A stretch of DNA of 64,000 nucleotides. Origin: an uncultured Exiguobacterium sp. (GTDB lineage: Bacteria > Bacillota > Bacilli > Exiguobacteriales > Exiguobacteriaceae). The position numbers and the translations under genes are program-made. The notes under the pieces were generated by a model. It made no database searches. It was not told the origin of the DNA and saw nothing but the letters and a program-made list of their open reading frames with translations. The DNA lies in assembly GCA_913775715.1 (NCBI GenBank), contig CAJYMC010000008.1, positions 159,226 through 223,225 on the forward strand, read 5' to 3'. This document shows, in pieces, positions 1 through 6,472 of this stretch. The number at the start of each line of letters is the position of its first letter. The stretch's first letter is position 1.

Positions 1-526
1 CAGGTTGAGACAGAATCGTCTGTTTGGCTGCGGTCGTCATCATGGAGATCGCATAAAGTTGTTGCGAAACGGAGTCGTGTAAATCACGTGCGAGTCGCTT
101 ACGTTCTTCCGTAACGGCTTGAACTCTTACTTGTTCAACATGTTGCGGACGTGTACTGATTTTTTGGACGGTCTCGACTTGTTCGTCGATACGTTTTCCA
201 ATCCGCGACAAGCGCGTCAACGTATGGAAGTAAGGACCGGGAACGATCGTGACATCTTTTCCTTGTTCTAGTTCAATGATGGCAGTCGTGACACGTTTGA
301 AGTCACGGCGCAGGAAAAAGTAATGCATGCTGCCGATGGCAAGCGGTAGTAGTAAAGAGAGCCCAATGACGAGCAAAAGAACAGGAAAGTCCTGTTGGCG
401 AACGAACAAGACATGCCAATCGACTTGACGTGTACTTAAGAACAACAACGTCGTCATGACGGCTGTCAAAAAGCCCGTCATGACTTGCAGAGCGATGACA
501 CCAAGCGGGAATTGATCACGCTTCAT
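1..526 (-). CDS. liaS: LiaS-type sensor histidine kinase (C-terminus cut by window edge)
   Basis: Membrane sensor kinase of the LiaFSR cell-envelope stress system; it phosphorylates the regulator LiaR, whose gene should lie beyond the left edge. About 175 residues are visible. Two membrane segments span roughly residues 8-30 and 48-72 with almost no extracellular loop, as in intramembrane-sensing kinases. A HAMP-like linker follows, then the HPK7 H-box ERKRLARDLHDSVSQQL with phospho-acceptor His150. The ATP-binding domain is missing because the window ends. The ATG overlaps the liaF stop (ATGA), so the two are translationally coupled. The family is clear; the symbol rests on the liaF and liaH neighbours. 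Confidence 0.9.
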   Translation of the reverse strand, partial: MKRDQFPLGVIALQVMTGFLTAVMTTLLFLSTRQVDWHVLFVRQQDFPVLLLVIGLSLLLPLAIGSMHYFFLRRDFKRVTTAIIELEQGKDVTIVPGPYFHTLTRLSRIGKRIDEQVETVQKISTRPQHVEQVRVQAVTEERKRLARDLHDSVSQQLYAISMMTTAAKQTILSQP

Positions 527-1242
527 ATCGAAGACACCTCCACGTTGCCAATACCGAGCATGACATGAATACGAACCTTACGTGTCGCTTCACCGTATTC
601 CGGTGCCCGGAATTGAATGCGTCGATTGAAGAAGGTCGGAATCCGGCGGATGTCCGTCTTGACGCTTCCGAAACCGATCGACGTGTCGAGCGTATAGTCA
701 TAGCCGGATGGTAAAAGAATTCGGACGTCCCCGACGACACCGCTGACGACGATCAAAGTTTCACCTTCTGGGACATAGGCGTGCGTCAAATCAATTTCTA
801 AATCCTTGACGATGAACTGTTCACTCAAATCCTGTAAGACATACGGTGCATCGGCTTGAGTCGAAAAGGAATACGCGGGTTGAATCTTGATACCTTCCTC
901 TTCATATTGATGCGGGGCAATCCGTGAAAACAAAAATTCGCGAACGGAATGCCGTGTCACGAGAATGATCCCAAGATAGAGCAAAATCCCGGCAATTACA
1001 AAACCGATGGCAGCTGAACTGAGGACGACGCCAGCAAGAATGATCGTACCGACGATATAGAACAGAATTGCTAATTTTTCATGGTTGCGCCGTCGGAAAT
1101 GAATTCCGACATAGTACAGCAGGAACGGAAATAAGACACCAAACAATACATTTCCTGCACCGGATAATAGGTCATAGAATAGACCAAGGGCGAACAGGAT
1201 CGATACGTAACCGACCAGTTGTTTCGTACTTAATCGTCGCAC
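523..1242 (-). CDS. liaF: LiaF, inhibitor of the LiaRS two-component system
   Basis: Membrane protein that in Bacillus holds the kinase LiaS inactive until envelope antibiotics act. The N-terminal third has about four hydrophobic segments (for example LVGYVSILFALGLFYDLL and AAIGFVIAGILLYLGIILV). The C-terminal half is the soluble 'cell wall-active antibiotics response' domain, ending in RKVRIHVMLGIGNVEVSSI. I place the start at GTG 1242 (MRRLSTKQL), 7 bases after AAAGGAG. An upstream ATG at 1278 lies inside an intercistronic hairpin with poor spacing. The product is 239 residues. The gene follows liaH directly, without the liaG found in B. subtilis. Confidence 0.88.
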   Translation of the reverse strand: MRRLSTKQLVGYVSILFALGLFYDLLSGAGNVLFGVLFPFLLYYVGIHFRRRNHEKLAILFYIVGTIILAGVVLSSAAIGFVIAGILLYLGIILVTRHSVREFLFSRIAPHQYEEEGIKIQPAYSFSTQADAPYVLQDLSEQFIVKDLEIDLTHAYVPEGETLIVVSGVVGDVRILLPSGYDYTLDTSIGFGSVKTDIRRIPTFFNRRIQFRAPEYGEATRKVRIHVMLGIGNVEVSSI

Positions 1243-1263
1243 GATCAATCTCCTTTCCAACAT

Positions 1264-1292
1264 GACAAAGGGAGGCATACGCCTCCTTCGTC
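1264..1292 (-). terminator. Intercistronic hairpin between liaH and liaF
   Basis: On the minus strand GACGAAGGAGGC and GCCTCCCTTTGTC form a stem of about 11 pairs with one bulge and a GTAT loop, in the 60-base gap between the liaH stop and the liaF start. No long U-tract follows, so it may be a weak terminator or a processing or stability element that gives more liaIH than liaFS message. That role is inferred from the known behaviour of the B. subtilis lia operon. Confidence 0.5.
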
Positions 1293-1301
1293 ATTGACTG
1301 C

Positions 1302-1919
1302 TTATTGGTGAATGCGGCGCTCAAGTTCAGCGATACGCGCATCGATATCATCTTCATCAACGGCTGGTTGTTTTGCTTCAGGTTCTTCCGCCGTGAACGG
1401 ATGTGCTTCTTCTTTTATAGTAGCATTTGGTTCGCGATCTAGCACCTGGTTCATCTTGTTTTTTAAGTTCGAGACGTTTTCGCGCATCATCCATTCGTAC
1501 CGTTTGTTCTGCAGATCTTCGAGCTTTAACTTCAATTCGAGGGCTTCACGTTCCAGTTCATTCAACTCCCGTTTCGTCTCAGCGACAAGTTCTTCGAAGA
1601 ATCGGTACTGCTCTCCATAATGCTTCGACTCAATGGCTGCTCGTTCAGCGAGTTGTTGTTCACCGGCCTCGTTTGCAATCTCAACTTGCTTGAAGCGTTT
1701 ATCGGCTAAATCCTTCGCTTCTTCCTGTTTTTGTGTCAGTTCCAGCAGCAATGTCCGTTGACGCTCGAGTAGTCGATCAATCTCTTTTAAATCAGCTTCT
1801 GTTGATCGGATATGGCGAACAAGTTTCTTAGCAGGTACTTCGCCCTGTTCAGCAGCTTTTTTGACTTCTGTCATCATTTGTGATGCAAAATCATTGAGTT
1901 GATCAAATACGTTTTTCAT
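1302..1919 (-). CDS. liaH: LiaH, PspA/IM30-family phage-shock protein
   Basis: Coiled-coil membrane-protecting protein of the PspA/IM30 family (205 residues; B. subtilis LiaH is about 225). It is almost entirely charged alpha helix with heptad patterns from residue 1 to about 165 (for example LERQRTLLLELTQKQEEAKDLADKRF). A short acidic tail and a final helix (DIDARIAELERRIHQ) follow. PspA proteins oligomerise on the inner face of a stressed membrane, and in the Lia system LiaH is recruited there by LiaI. The ATG is preceded by AAGGAGG. It is second in the operon after liaI. Confidence 0.88.
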   Translation of the reverse strand: MKNVFDQLNDFASQMMTEVKKAAEQGEVPAKKLVRHIRSTEADLKEIDRLLERQRTLLLELTQKQEEAKDLADKRFKQVEIANEAGEQQLAERAAIESKHYGEQYRFFEELVAETKRELNELEREALELKLKLEDLQNKRYEWMMRENVSNLKNKMNQVLDREPNATIKEEAHPFTAEEPEAKQPAVDEDDIDARIAELERRIHQ

Positions 1920-1970
1920 GAAAAGTTCCTCCTTGGAAGTGGCAAATGGTATAGGGTTATTCCTTTGAAT

Positions 1971-2348
1971 TTAGAATCGTTTTTCGTCTAAGTCTTTCCA
2001 GTCTGCTTCGAAATGCGTCGTTGATGTACGGCGACGATTAAAGAGATCTTGGACATTGACACGTTGTAGTTTCATACGCATGTAACCGACGTACAGTGCG
2101 ATGGCTGCTGCAATTCCAATGACTGCCCAGATGTTCGAGAGGGCAAGTCCGATTCCGATGGCTGCTAGAAATCCGAAGCCGAGTTTCGCTGGCCATTTGT
2201 TCGATTGCATGAATTTGCTGATCGAGTAGAACGCGAGTAACGCCCCTAAGCCAAGTCCGATCATATGCGGTAATGTTCCGATGACGACGGCAAGTAACGC
2301 CAGTCCGGCGAGAATCATCACCAATTGTTTTCCTTTCGATTGCTTCAT
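1971..2348 (-). CDS. liaI: LiaI-like membrane anchor protein
   Basis: First gene of the lia operon; 125 residues, matching LiaI in length and position. Three to four hydrophobic segments are visible (LVMILAGLALLAVVIG, MIGLGLGALLAFYSI, LGFGFLAAIGIGLAL, IWAVIGIAAAIALYVGY). A charged cytoplasmic tail rich in Arg and Asp follows. In B. subtilis LiaI anchors LiaH at the membrane; I infer the same here. The ATG is preceded by GGGAGG. The assignment rests mainly on topology, size and the liaH neighbour, because LiaI sequences diverge. Confidence 0.75.
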   Translation of the reverse strand: MKQSKGKQLVMILAGLALLAVVIGTLPHMIGLGLGALLAFYSISKFMQSNKWPAKLGFGFLAAIGIGLALSNIWAVIGIAAAIALYVGYMRMKLQRVNVQDLFNRRRTSTTHFEADWKDLDEKRF

Positions 2349-2534
2349 GAGGAAGCCTCCCTTGTGTTGATACCTTTATGATACGGGAGTACTTCTATTC
2401 CGACGACACTCTTTGGACCGTATTTGCTCTCGGGCTTAAGGCGGAGAAAAGGTCTGACTTTAAGGGAAGCGCTATCAGGACTAATGATTCATGTGATACT
2501 CTATAAGGGAATCGAATCGAGAGGAGTGATGTTG
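2349..2534. promoter_or_regulatory. Divergent regulatory region of liaI and the rsgA leader
   Basis: The 186 bases between liaI and the small ORF before rsgA must hold promoters for both directions. Around 2452-2485 there are AGTC-type repeats (GGTCTGAC and, 25 bases on, CAGGACTAA) that could be half-sites for LiaR, but I cannot match them to a confirmed consensus. On the minus strand a possible -10 (TATCAT) lies near 2378-2383, with no good -35. Confidence 0.3.
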
Positions 2535-2603
2535 ATGAGTGCAACAATCAACGTAAACCAAGTAACATGTGTCGGAAACCAGGGAGGGGTTTCCCTCCCT
2601 TAA
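2535..2603 (+). CDS. Putative 22-residue leader peptide before rsgA
   Basis: A short ORF starts at ATG 2535, 8 bases after the strong ribosome-binding site GAGAGGAG, and encodes MSATINVNQVTCVGNQGGVSLP. An in-frame ATG at 2529 is too close to the ribosome-binding site. Its last six sense codons run through a perfect hairpin (2581-2600) and its stop lies only 18 bases before the rsgA start. I know of no homologue. Either it is a real leader peptide that couples translation to rsgA, or it is a chance ORF; the good ribosome-binding site and the hairpin position favour the first. Confidence 0.5.
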   Translation: MSATINVNQVTCVGNQGGVSLP

Positions 2604-2619
2604 ATCAGAGGAGGAAACC
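2581..2619 (+). promoter_or_regulatory. Mutually exclusive hairpins over the rsgA ribosome-binding site
   Basis: Structure A is a perfect 8-bp stem, 2581-2588 with 2593-2600, closed by a GTTT loop. Structure B pairs GGTTTCCCTCC (2588-2598) with GGAGGAAACC (2610-2619), 10 pairs with a single bulged C. The second partner contains the rsgA Shine-Dalgarno sequence. The two share 2588-2598 and cannot coexist. B would hide the ribosome-binding site and A would free it. Confidence 0.5.
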
Positions 2620-2621
2620 AT

Positions 2622-3671
2622 TTGAACGAATGGGGTACACCACCTGTCTATGAAACGATAGGAACAGAACGATTAGGACGAATCACAGCCGTCTATCAAA
2701 CACATTATCGAGTCATGACGGAAACAGGAGAATCGCTAAGTGAACTGTCTGGTAAGTTGCGTTTTCAATCGGAAACGAAAGCTGAATTGCCGGCGGTTGG
2801 AGACTGGATCATCCAAACAGAACGAGAACCGGGGAAGGGACGGATCGAACGTGTCTTGCCACGATCTTCTCAATTTTCCCGAAAAGCGGCAGGAACGGAG
2901 ACCGAGGAACAAATCATCTGCGCGAATGTCGACGTCGCCTTGCTCGTCATGGCTTTTGGACATGACTTCAACGTCCGTCGACTGGAACGTTATTTAACGG
3001 TTGCTTGGGACGCAGGGGTGACACCAATCATCGTCCTGACGAAAAAAAGTTTGATGCCGTCGATTGAAACGAAACTGCAGGCTGTTGAAGCAATCGCGTT
3101 CGGAACACCGATCCTTGCCGTTGATTCTTTGACGGGTGACGGATTAGAGGAGTTGCGTGAACAGTTACAAATCAAGCAGACGATCGTGTTAGTCGGATCG
3201 TCCGGCGTCGGAAAGTCGACGCTCGTCAATGCTTTAGCTGGAGAACAGTTAATGGAGACGGGTGGCGTACGAGAAGATGATGAACGTGGACGTCACACGA
3301 CGACGCATCGCGAACTGAAACGACTATCGAACGGTCTATTGCTCGTCGATACACCGGGAATGCGAGAATTGGCCTTATGGGATGGAAGTGACGGTTTATC
3401 GTCGACGTTTTCCGATATTGAGGAGCTTGCTGAAAACTGTCGTTTCCGAGACTGTGAACATGATAAGGAACCAGGATGTGCCGTTCGGATAGCTTTAGAA
3501 GATGGCACACTAGCTGCTGAGCGCTGGAACAGCTTCGTCAAGCTAAAACGAGAAATCGCCTATGCGGAACGCAAGCAAAACGTAGCGTTGCAGGCGGCGG
3601 AGAAAGAAAAGTGGAAAAAAATCCACAAGCAGGCTCAAGCGCATACGAAAGTGAAGTATCAAAAGCGATAA
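2622..3671 (+). CDS. rsgA: RsgA, small ribosomal subunit-dependent GTPase
   Basis: Circularly permuted GTPase (YjeQ/EngC family) that binds the 30S subunit late in assembly; 349 residues. The order is an N-terminal OB fold (about residues 15-90), the G4/G5 region, the P-loop GSSGVGKST (192-200), G3 DTPGMRE, and a C-terminal zinc knuckle (CRFRDCEHDKEPGC). A basic tail follows. The G4 motif reads TKKS where the family normally has TKxD, so the guanine-specifying Asp seems replaced by Ser. The start is TTG 2622 after GAGGAGG. A strong terminator follows. The gene is not beside prkC/prpC as yloQ is in Bacillus, so a second rsgA elsewhere is possible. Confidence 0.9.
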   Translation: MNEWGTPPVYETIGTERLGRITAVYQTHYRVMTETGESLSELSGKLRFQSETKAELPAVGDWIIQTEREPGKGRIERVLPRSSQFSRKAAGTETEEQIICANVDVALLVMAFGHDFNVRRLERYLTVAWDAGVTPIIVLTKKSLMPSIETKLQAVEAIAFGTPILAVDSLTGDGLEELREQLQIKQTIVLVGSSGVGKSTLVNALAGEQLMETGGVREDDERGRHTTTHRELKRLSNGLLLVDTPGMRELALWDGSDGLSSTFSDIEELAENCRFRDCEHDKEPGCAVRIALEDGTLAAERWNSFVKLKREIAYAERKQNVALQAAEKEKWKKIHKQAQAHTKVKYQKR

Positions 3672-3686
3672 TACGATTGAAATATG

Positions 3687-3738
3687 AAAAGCATCTGCAA
3701 CGGAAAAAGGAGTCTCTTTTTCTATGCAGATGCTTTTT
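3687..3738 (+). terminator. Terminator after rsgA
   Basis: AAAAGCATCTGCA at 3687-3699 pairs with TGCAGATGCTTTT starting at 3725, followed by a T-run. It lies between the convergent rsgA and ABC-F genes. Confidence 0.85.
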
Positions 3739-3743
3739 TCTCG

Positions 3744-5444
3744 TTATTCTTCTGAAAGTGAATCATTTGTTTCTGTATGGAACGGCACGTTACCCGTTAA
3801 AGCATCAAGACGATGTAAGTCGGATTGAATCGCTTCAGGGTCACTTCGGCGCGCGTTTCGTACCGTGGCTGTTCCGACCGGATGATCGTTGAATCCAGTC
3901 GTTAAATCAAACGTCCGATTCGACAGCCGATCAGTAAAATAACGATCGTGAGAGACGAAGAGGAGCTCACCAGGGAAAACATCGAGTGCGGCTTCGATTT
4001 GTTCACGAGTCGCAAGATCCAAATAGTTGGTCGGTTCGTCGAGGATAAGCAAGTGAGCACCAGAAAAATACAGGCGTAAGAAGGCAATCCGGCATTTCTC
4101 ACCCATACTGGCGTCGGCAATCGACCGGTAGACATCATCGCGCCGGAATAAAAAACAGGCAAGCAATGTCCGGGCATCCGTTTCACTCATCGTACCGAGC
4201 TCGAGCAGTGCCTCTAACAACGTCCCTGATTCCGGTAAATGGGAAAGGGCTTGTGAAAAATAACCGGTCTTCAATCGAGGATGGCGGATCACATTCCCTT
4301 GATGAGGGGCATATTCACCCTCGATGAGTCGTAGTAAGGTCGTTTTCCCGCTTCCATTCGGTCCGATGACAGCAATTCGATCGCCACGTTCTACCGTAAA
4401 CGAAATATCGTTTAGGATCGATTTCGTCGCGTGTCTAAACGAGACACGTTCGAACGAAAGCAGTCGCTTCGCACGAATCGCTTCATGTTCGAATGCGACG
4501 TGAACAGTCGTTGCAACTTGTGGTTTTTGTACACGATCCTCGAGTAGACGCTCGAGCTGTTGTTCCTTTGCTTTGACTTTCGTCGCATGTTTAGCAGCTT
4601 TCTTTTTTGCGTACGGATCTCGTTCGCCGGCTTGATTCGAAGCTTTTTGGTGCCATTGCCGGTATCCTTGAATCATGCGTGTCAGCTCTTTGCGGGTACG
4701 TTCTTGTTTTTCGTACGCGCGTTGCTGCGACAAAGCTTGATGCTCTTTTTGTTCTTTATAGGACTGATAGTTTCCGCTGTATCGTGTTGCCCCTGATTCG
4801 GATAATTCAATGACGGCATCAGCCGTTGCGTCGATGAAGAATCGTTCGTGTGAGACATAGAGAATCGAGGTACGTGACGTGTTGACCCACTCCGTGAGCC
4901 ACTCGAGTGTCTCTTGATCCAGATGATTCGTCGGTTCATCGAGAATGATGAAATCAGGTCGTGACAGAAGGAGACAGGCAAGTTGGAGGCGTGTTTGTTC
5001 ACCACCGCTTAAACTCGATACTTTGTGTGTCCAAAGCACTTCCTCTAATTTGACTTCTTTTAAGACACGTGCTGCATCTGCTTCAAGCGAGAAAGCGTCC
5101 TGATCGAGTGCTTGTTGATAGATGGTCAAGTCACCATTCATGGCATTAGCGCGAAGTTGATAACGAACCGCATCTGCTCGTTCGACGACATCAAGAACGG
5201 TTCTATCACCGGGCAGGAAGTGTTGGGATAAGAGACCAAGCTGTTTGTAATGACGCTTGATCGAACCGTCAGTCGGCTGAAGTTGGTCAGCAATCAAGTG
5301 TAACAGTGTCGTTTTTCCGATGCCATTCGGACCAATCAGAGCGACATGTTCGCCAGCATGAATATGAAAAGAGACATTTGAAAAAAGACGTCGTTCGTCG
5401 TAGTCCATCGATAGGTGTTGAATCGTAAGTGTTTCAGTAGGCAT
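3744..5444 (-). CDS. ABC-F ATPase, probable ribosomal-protection (antibiotic resistance) type
   Basis: Soluble protein with two ABC ATPase domains and no membrane segments, 566 residues. Domain 1 has the Walker A GPNGIGKTT, the signature LSGGEQTRLQLA and the Walker B IILDEPTNHLD. Domain 2 has GPNGSGKTT, a divergent signature (ASMGEKCRIAFLR) and LLILDEPTNYLD. Between them is a long charged linker of about 90 residues (QGYRQWHQKAS...), which in Vga/VmlR/Lsa proteins reaches the ribosomal peptidyl-transferase centre. ABC-F proteins remove drugs or resolve stalled ribosomes; a resistance role is inferred from the linker and, above all, from the attenuator-like leader upstream. The start is ATG 5444, 8 bases after AAAGGAG. 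Confidence 0.82.
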   Translation of the reverse strand: MPTETLTIQHLSMDYDERRLFSNVSFHIHAGEHVALIGPNGIGKTTLLHLIADQLQPTDGSIKRHYKQLGLLSQHFLPGDRTVLDVVERADAVRYQLRANAMNGDLTIYQQALDQDAFSLEADAARVLKEVKLEEVLWTHKVSSLSGGEQTRLQLACLLLSRPDFIILDEPTNHLDQETLEWLTEWVNTSRTSILYVSHERFFIDATADAVIELSESGATRYSGNYQSYKEQKEHQALSQQRAYEKQERTRKELTRMIQGYRQWHQKASNQAGERDPYAKKKAAKHATKVKAKEQQLERLLEDRVQKPQVATTVHVAFEHEAIRAKRLLSFERVSFRHATKSILNDISFTVERGDRIAVIGPNGSGKTTLLRLIEGEYAPHQGNVIRHPRLKTGYFSQALSHLPESGTLLEALLELGTMSETDARTLLACFLFRRDDVYRSIADASMGEKCRIAFLRLYFSGAHLLILDEPTNYLDLATREQIEAALDVFPGELLFVSHDRYFTDRLSNRTFDLTTGFNDHPVGTATVRNARRSDPEAIQSDLHRLDALTGNVPFHTETNDSLSEE

Positions 5445-5486
5445 AAAAGCAGCTCCTTTAGCGTTCATTTCCGATAAGATGAAATG

Positions 5487-5520
5487 AAAAACACACCATC
5501 CGAAGCGAGCGGATGGTGTG
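5487..5520 (-). terminator. Leader terminator (attenuator) before the ABC-F gene
   Basis: On the minus strand CACACCATCCG (5520-5510) pairs perfectly with CGGATGGTGTG (5502-5492) around a 7-base loop, followed by TTTTT. This 11-bp intrinsic terminator lies between the promoter and the ABC-F start, so it must be overcome for the gene to be expressed. It could alternatively end pflA transcripts. Confidence 0.85.
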
Positions 5521-5669
5521 CAGGAGTGTAACTCAAAGAAGGCAATGACCGAAGACTGGTCACACCGAAAAAGAGCAGACTCGTAGCGTCAGACATCCGC
5601 AACTGCATTGCGAAAGAGATGATTTCATTCATCAAGCGACGTGTACGAGTGATTGCTTCATTTCGGTGT
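5510..5669 (-). promoter_or_regulatory. Candidate transcription-attenuation switch of the ABC-F gene
   Basis: Three leader segments on the minus strand can pair in two ways. Segment 1 (ACACCGAAA, 5669-5661, just before and into the leader ATG) is complementary over 9 bases to segment 2 (TTTCGGTGT, 5570-5562). Segment 2 also contains GGTGTG (5566-5561), complementary to CACACC (5520-5515), which is the 5' arm of the terminator. Pairing 1:2 leaves the terminator intact. A ribosome stalled on the leader ORF would cover segment 1 and allow 2:3 pairing, which breaks the terminator. This mechanism is inferred from sequence complementarity. Confidence 0.55.
5632..5661 (-). CDS. Nine-codon leader peptide before the ABC-F gene
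   Basis: ATG at 5661-5659 opens MKQSLVHVA and stops with TGA at 5634-5632. A perfect AGGAGG lies at 5679-5674, 12 bases upstream, which is slightly long. It follows a good promoter and precedes the terminator hairpin. Short leader ORFs of this kind sense ribosome-targeting drugs in front of other ABC-F and Erm genes. An overlapping longer ORF (ATG near 5632, 55 codons) reads through the terminator and is probably not translated. Confidence 0.55.
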   Translation of the reverse strand: MKQSLVHVA

Positions 5670-5698
5670 TGTACCTCCTGTTCATAGTCTATGACTTT

Positions 5699-5727
5699 AT
5701 TGTAACAAACTGGAAACGTTAACACAA
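5699..5727 (-). promoter_or_regulatory. Promoter of the ABC-F leader
   Basis: On the minus strand -35 TTGTGT (5727-5722), a 17-base spacer and -10 TACAAT (5704-5699). It overlaps the 3' end of pflA, giving the ABC-F gene its own leader of about 245 bases. Confidence 0.7.
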
Positions 5728-6438
5728 GTACGATTCAAGTAGTGTTTGCGCAGTATCCGTTTCTTCTGATGAAGGGGGAAGTACATCAGTTAACGGATAG
5801 GCAAGACCGAGGTTTTCCCACTTATAGACACCGAGTTGATGATACGGGAGTACTTCGACGCGCTCGACGTTTCCGAGCGTCCGGATGAACTCGCCGGTCT
5901 GACGTAGGAAATGTTCTGACATCGTAATACCTGGAACGAGGACATGGCGAATCCAGACGGGAATGTTTCGCTCGACTAGGCGTTTTGCGAAGGCGAGTGT
6001 ATTAGCGTTACTTCGTCCAGTCAAGACGCGACAAGCGGCATCGTCGATATGTTTAATATCAAGCAGTACCAAATCCGTCGCATTGAGAATGGCATCGATG
6101 TTTTTCGGGACGACGGATCCCGCGGTATCGATGACCGTATGCAGTCCATGCCGCTTCGCTTCTGTTAAAGCAGCCTCCAAGAATTCTGGCTGAGCGAGTG
6201 GTTCACCTCCAGAGAAGGTGATTCCGCCACCCGTTGCCTCGAAAAAGGAGCGATAGCTGATCGCTTCTTTTACGACTTCGTCTGCTGAGACACGCCGTCC
6301 GCAACCGAACTCCCATGTATCTACGTTATGACAGTATTGACACCGTAGTGGGCATCCTTGCGTAAAGACGATGAATCGAATGCCAGGACCATCGACTGTT
6401 CCACATGACTCAACGGAATGGATCATACCATAGGTCAT
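5719..6438 (-). CDS. pflA: Pyruvate formate-lyase activating enzyme
   Basis: Radical SAM enzyme that installs the glycyl radical on PflB under anaerobic conditions. The N-terminal motif GCPLRCQYCHN holds the three cluster cysteines (CxxxCxxC); GGGITFSGGEP follows and binds SAM. The product is 239 residues, normal for the family. I choose ATG 6438 (MTYGMIHSVESCGTVDGPGIRF) because GGAAG lies 9 bases upstream; a GTG three codons earlier is too close. It follows pflB by a 34-base gap in one operon. It acts in the cytoplasm and needs reduced flavodoxin or ferredoxin. Confidence 0.96.
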   Translation of the reverse strand: MTYGMIHSVESCGTVDGPGIRFIVFTQGCPLRCQYCHNVDTWEFGCGRRVSADEVVKEAISYRSFFEATGGGITFSGGEPLAQPEFLEAALTEAKRHGLHTVIDTAGSVVPKNIDAILNATDLVLLDIKHIDDAACRVLTGRSNANTLAFAKRLVERNIPVWIRHVLVPGITMSEHFLRQTGEFIRTLGNVERVEVLPYHQLGVYKWENLGLAYPLTDVLPPSSEETDTAQTLLESYLC

Positions 6439-6472
6439 CCTGCTCACTTCCTTTCACATACTACACATCATT

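Noticed and set aside
2452..2490. LiaR operator for the lia promoter
   Set aside because: AGTC-type half-sites are visible, but spacing and symmetry do not let me assign a site with confidence.
3611..3892. Open frame downstream of rsgA
   Set aside because: It begins inside rsgA, crosses the terminator and overlaps the ABC-F end on the other strand; no ribosome-binding site.
5465..5718. Open frame of 86 codons spanning the ABC-F leader on the minus strand
   Set aside because: It runs across the promoter and through the terminator hairpin. Its distal part has no good ribosome-binding site. The 9-codon ORF in another frame fits the signals better.
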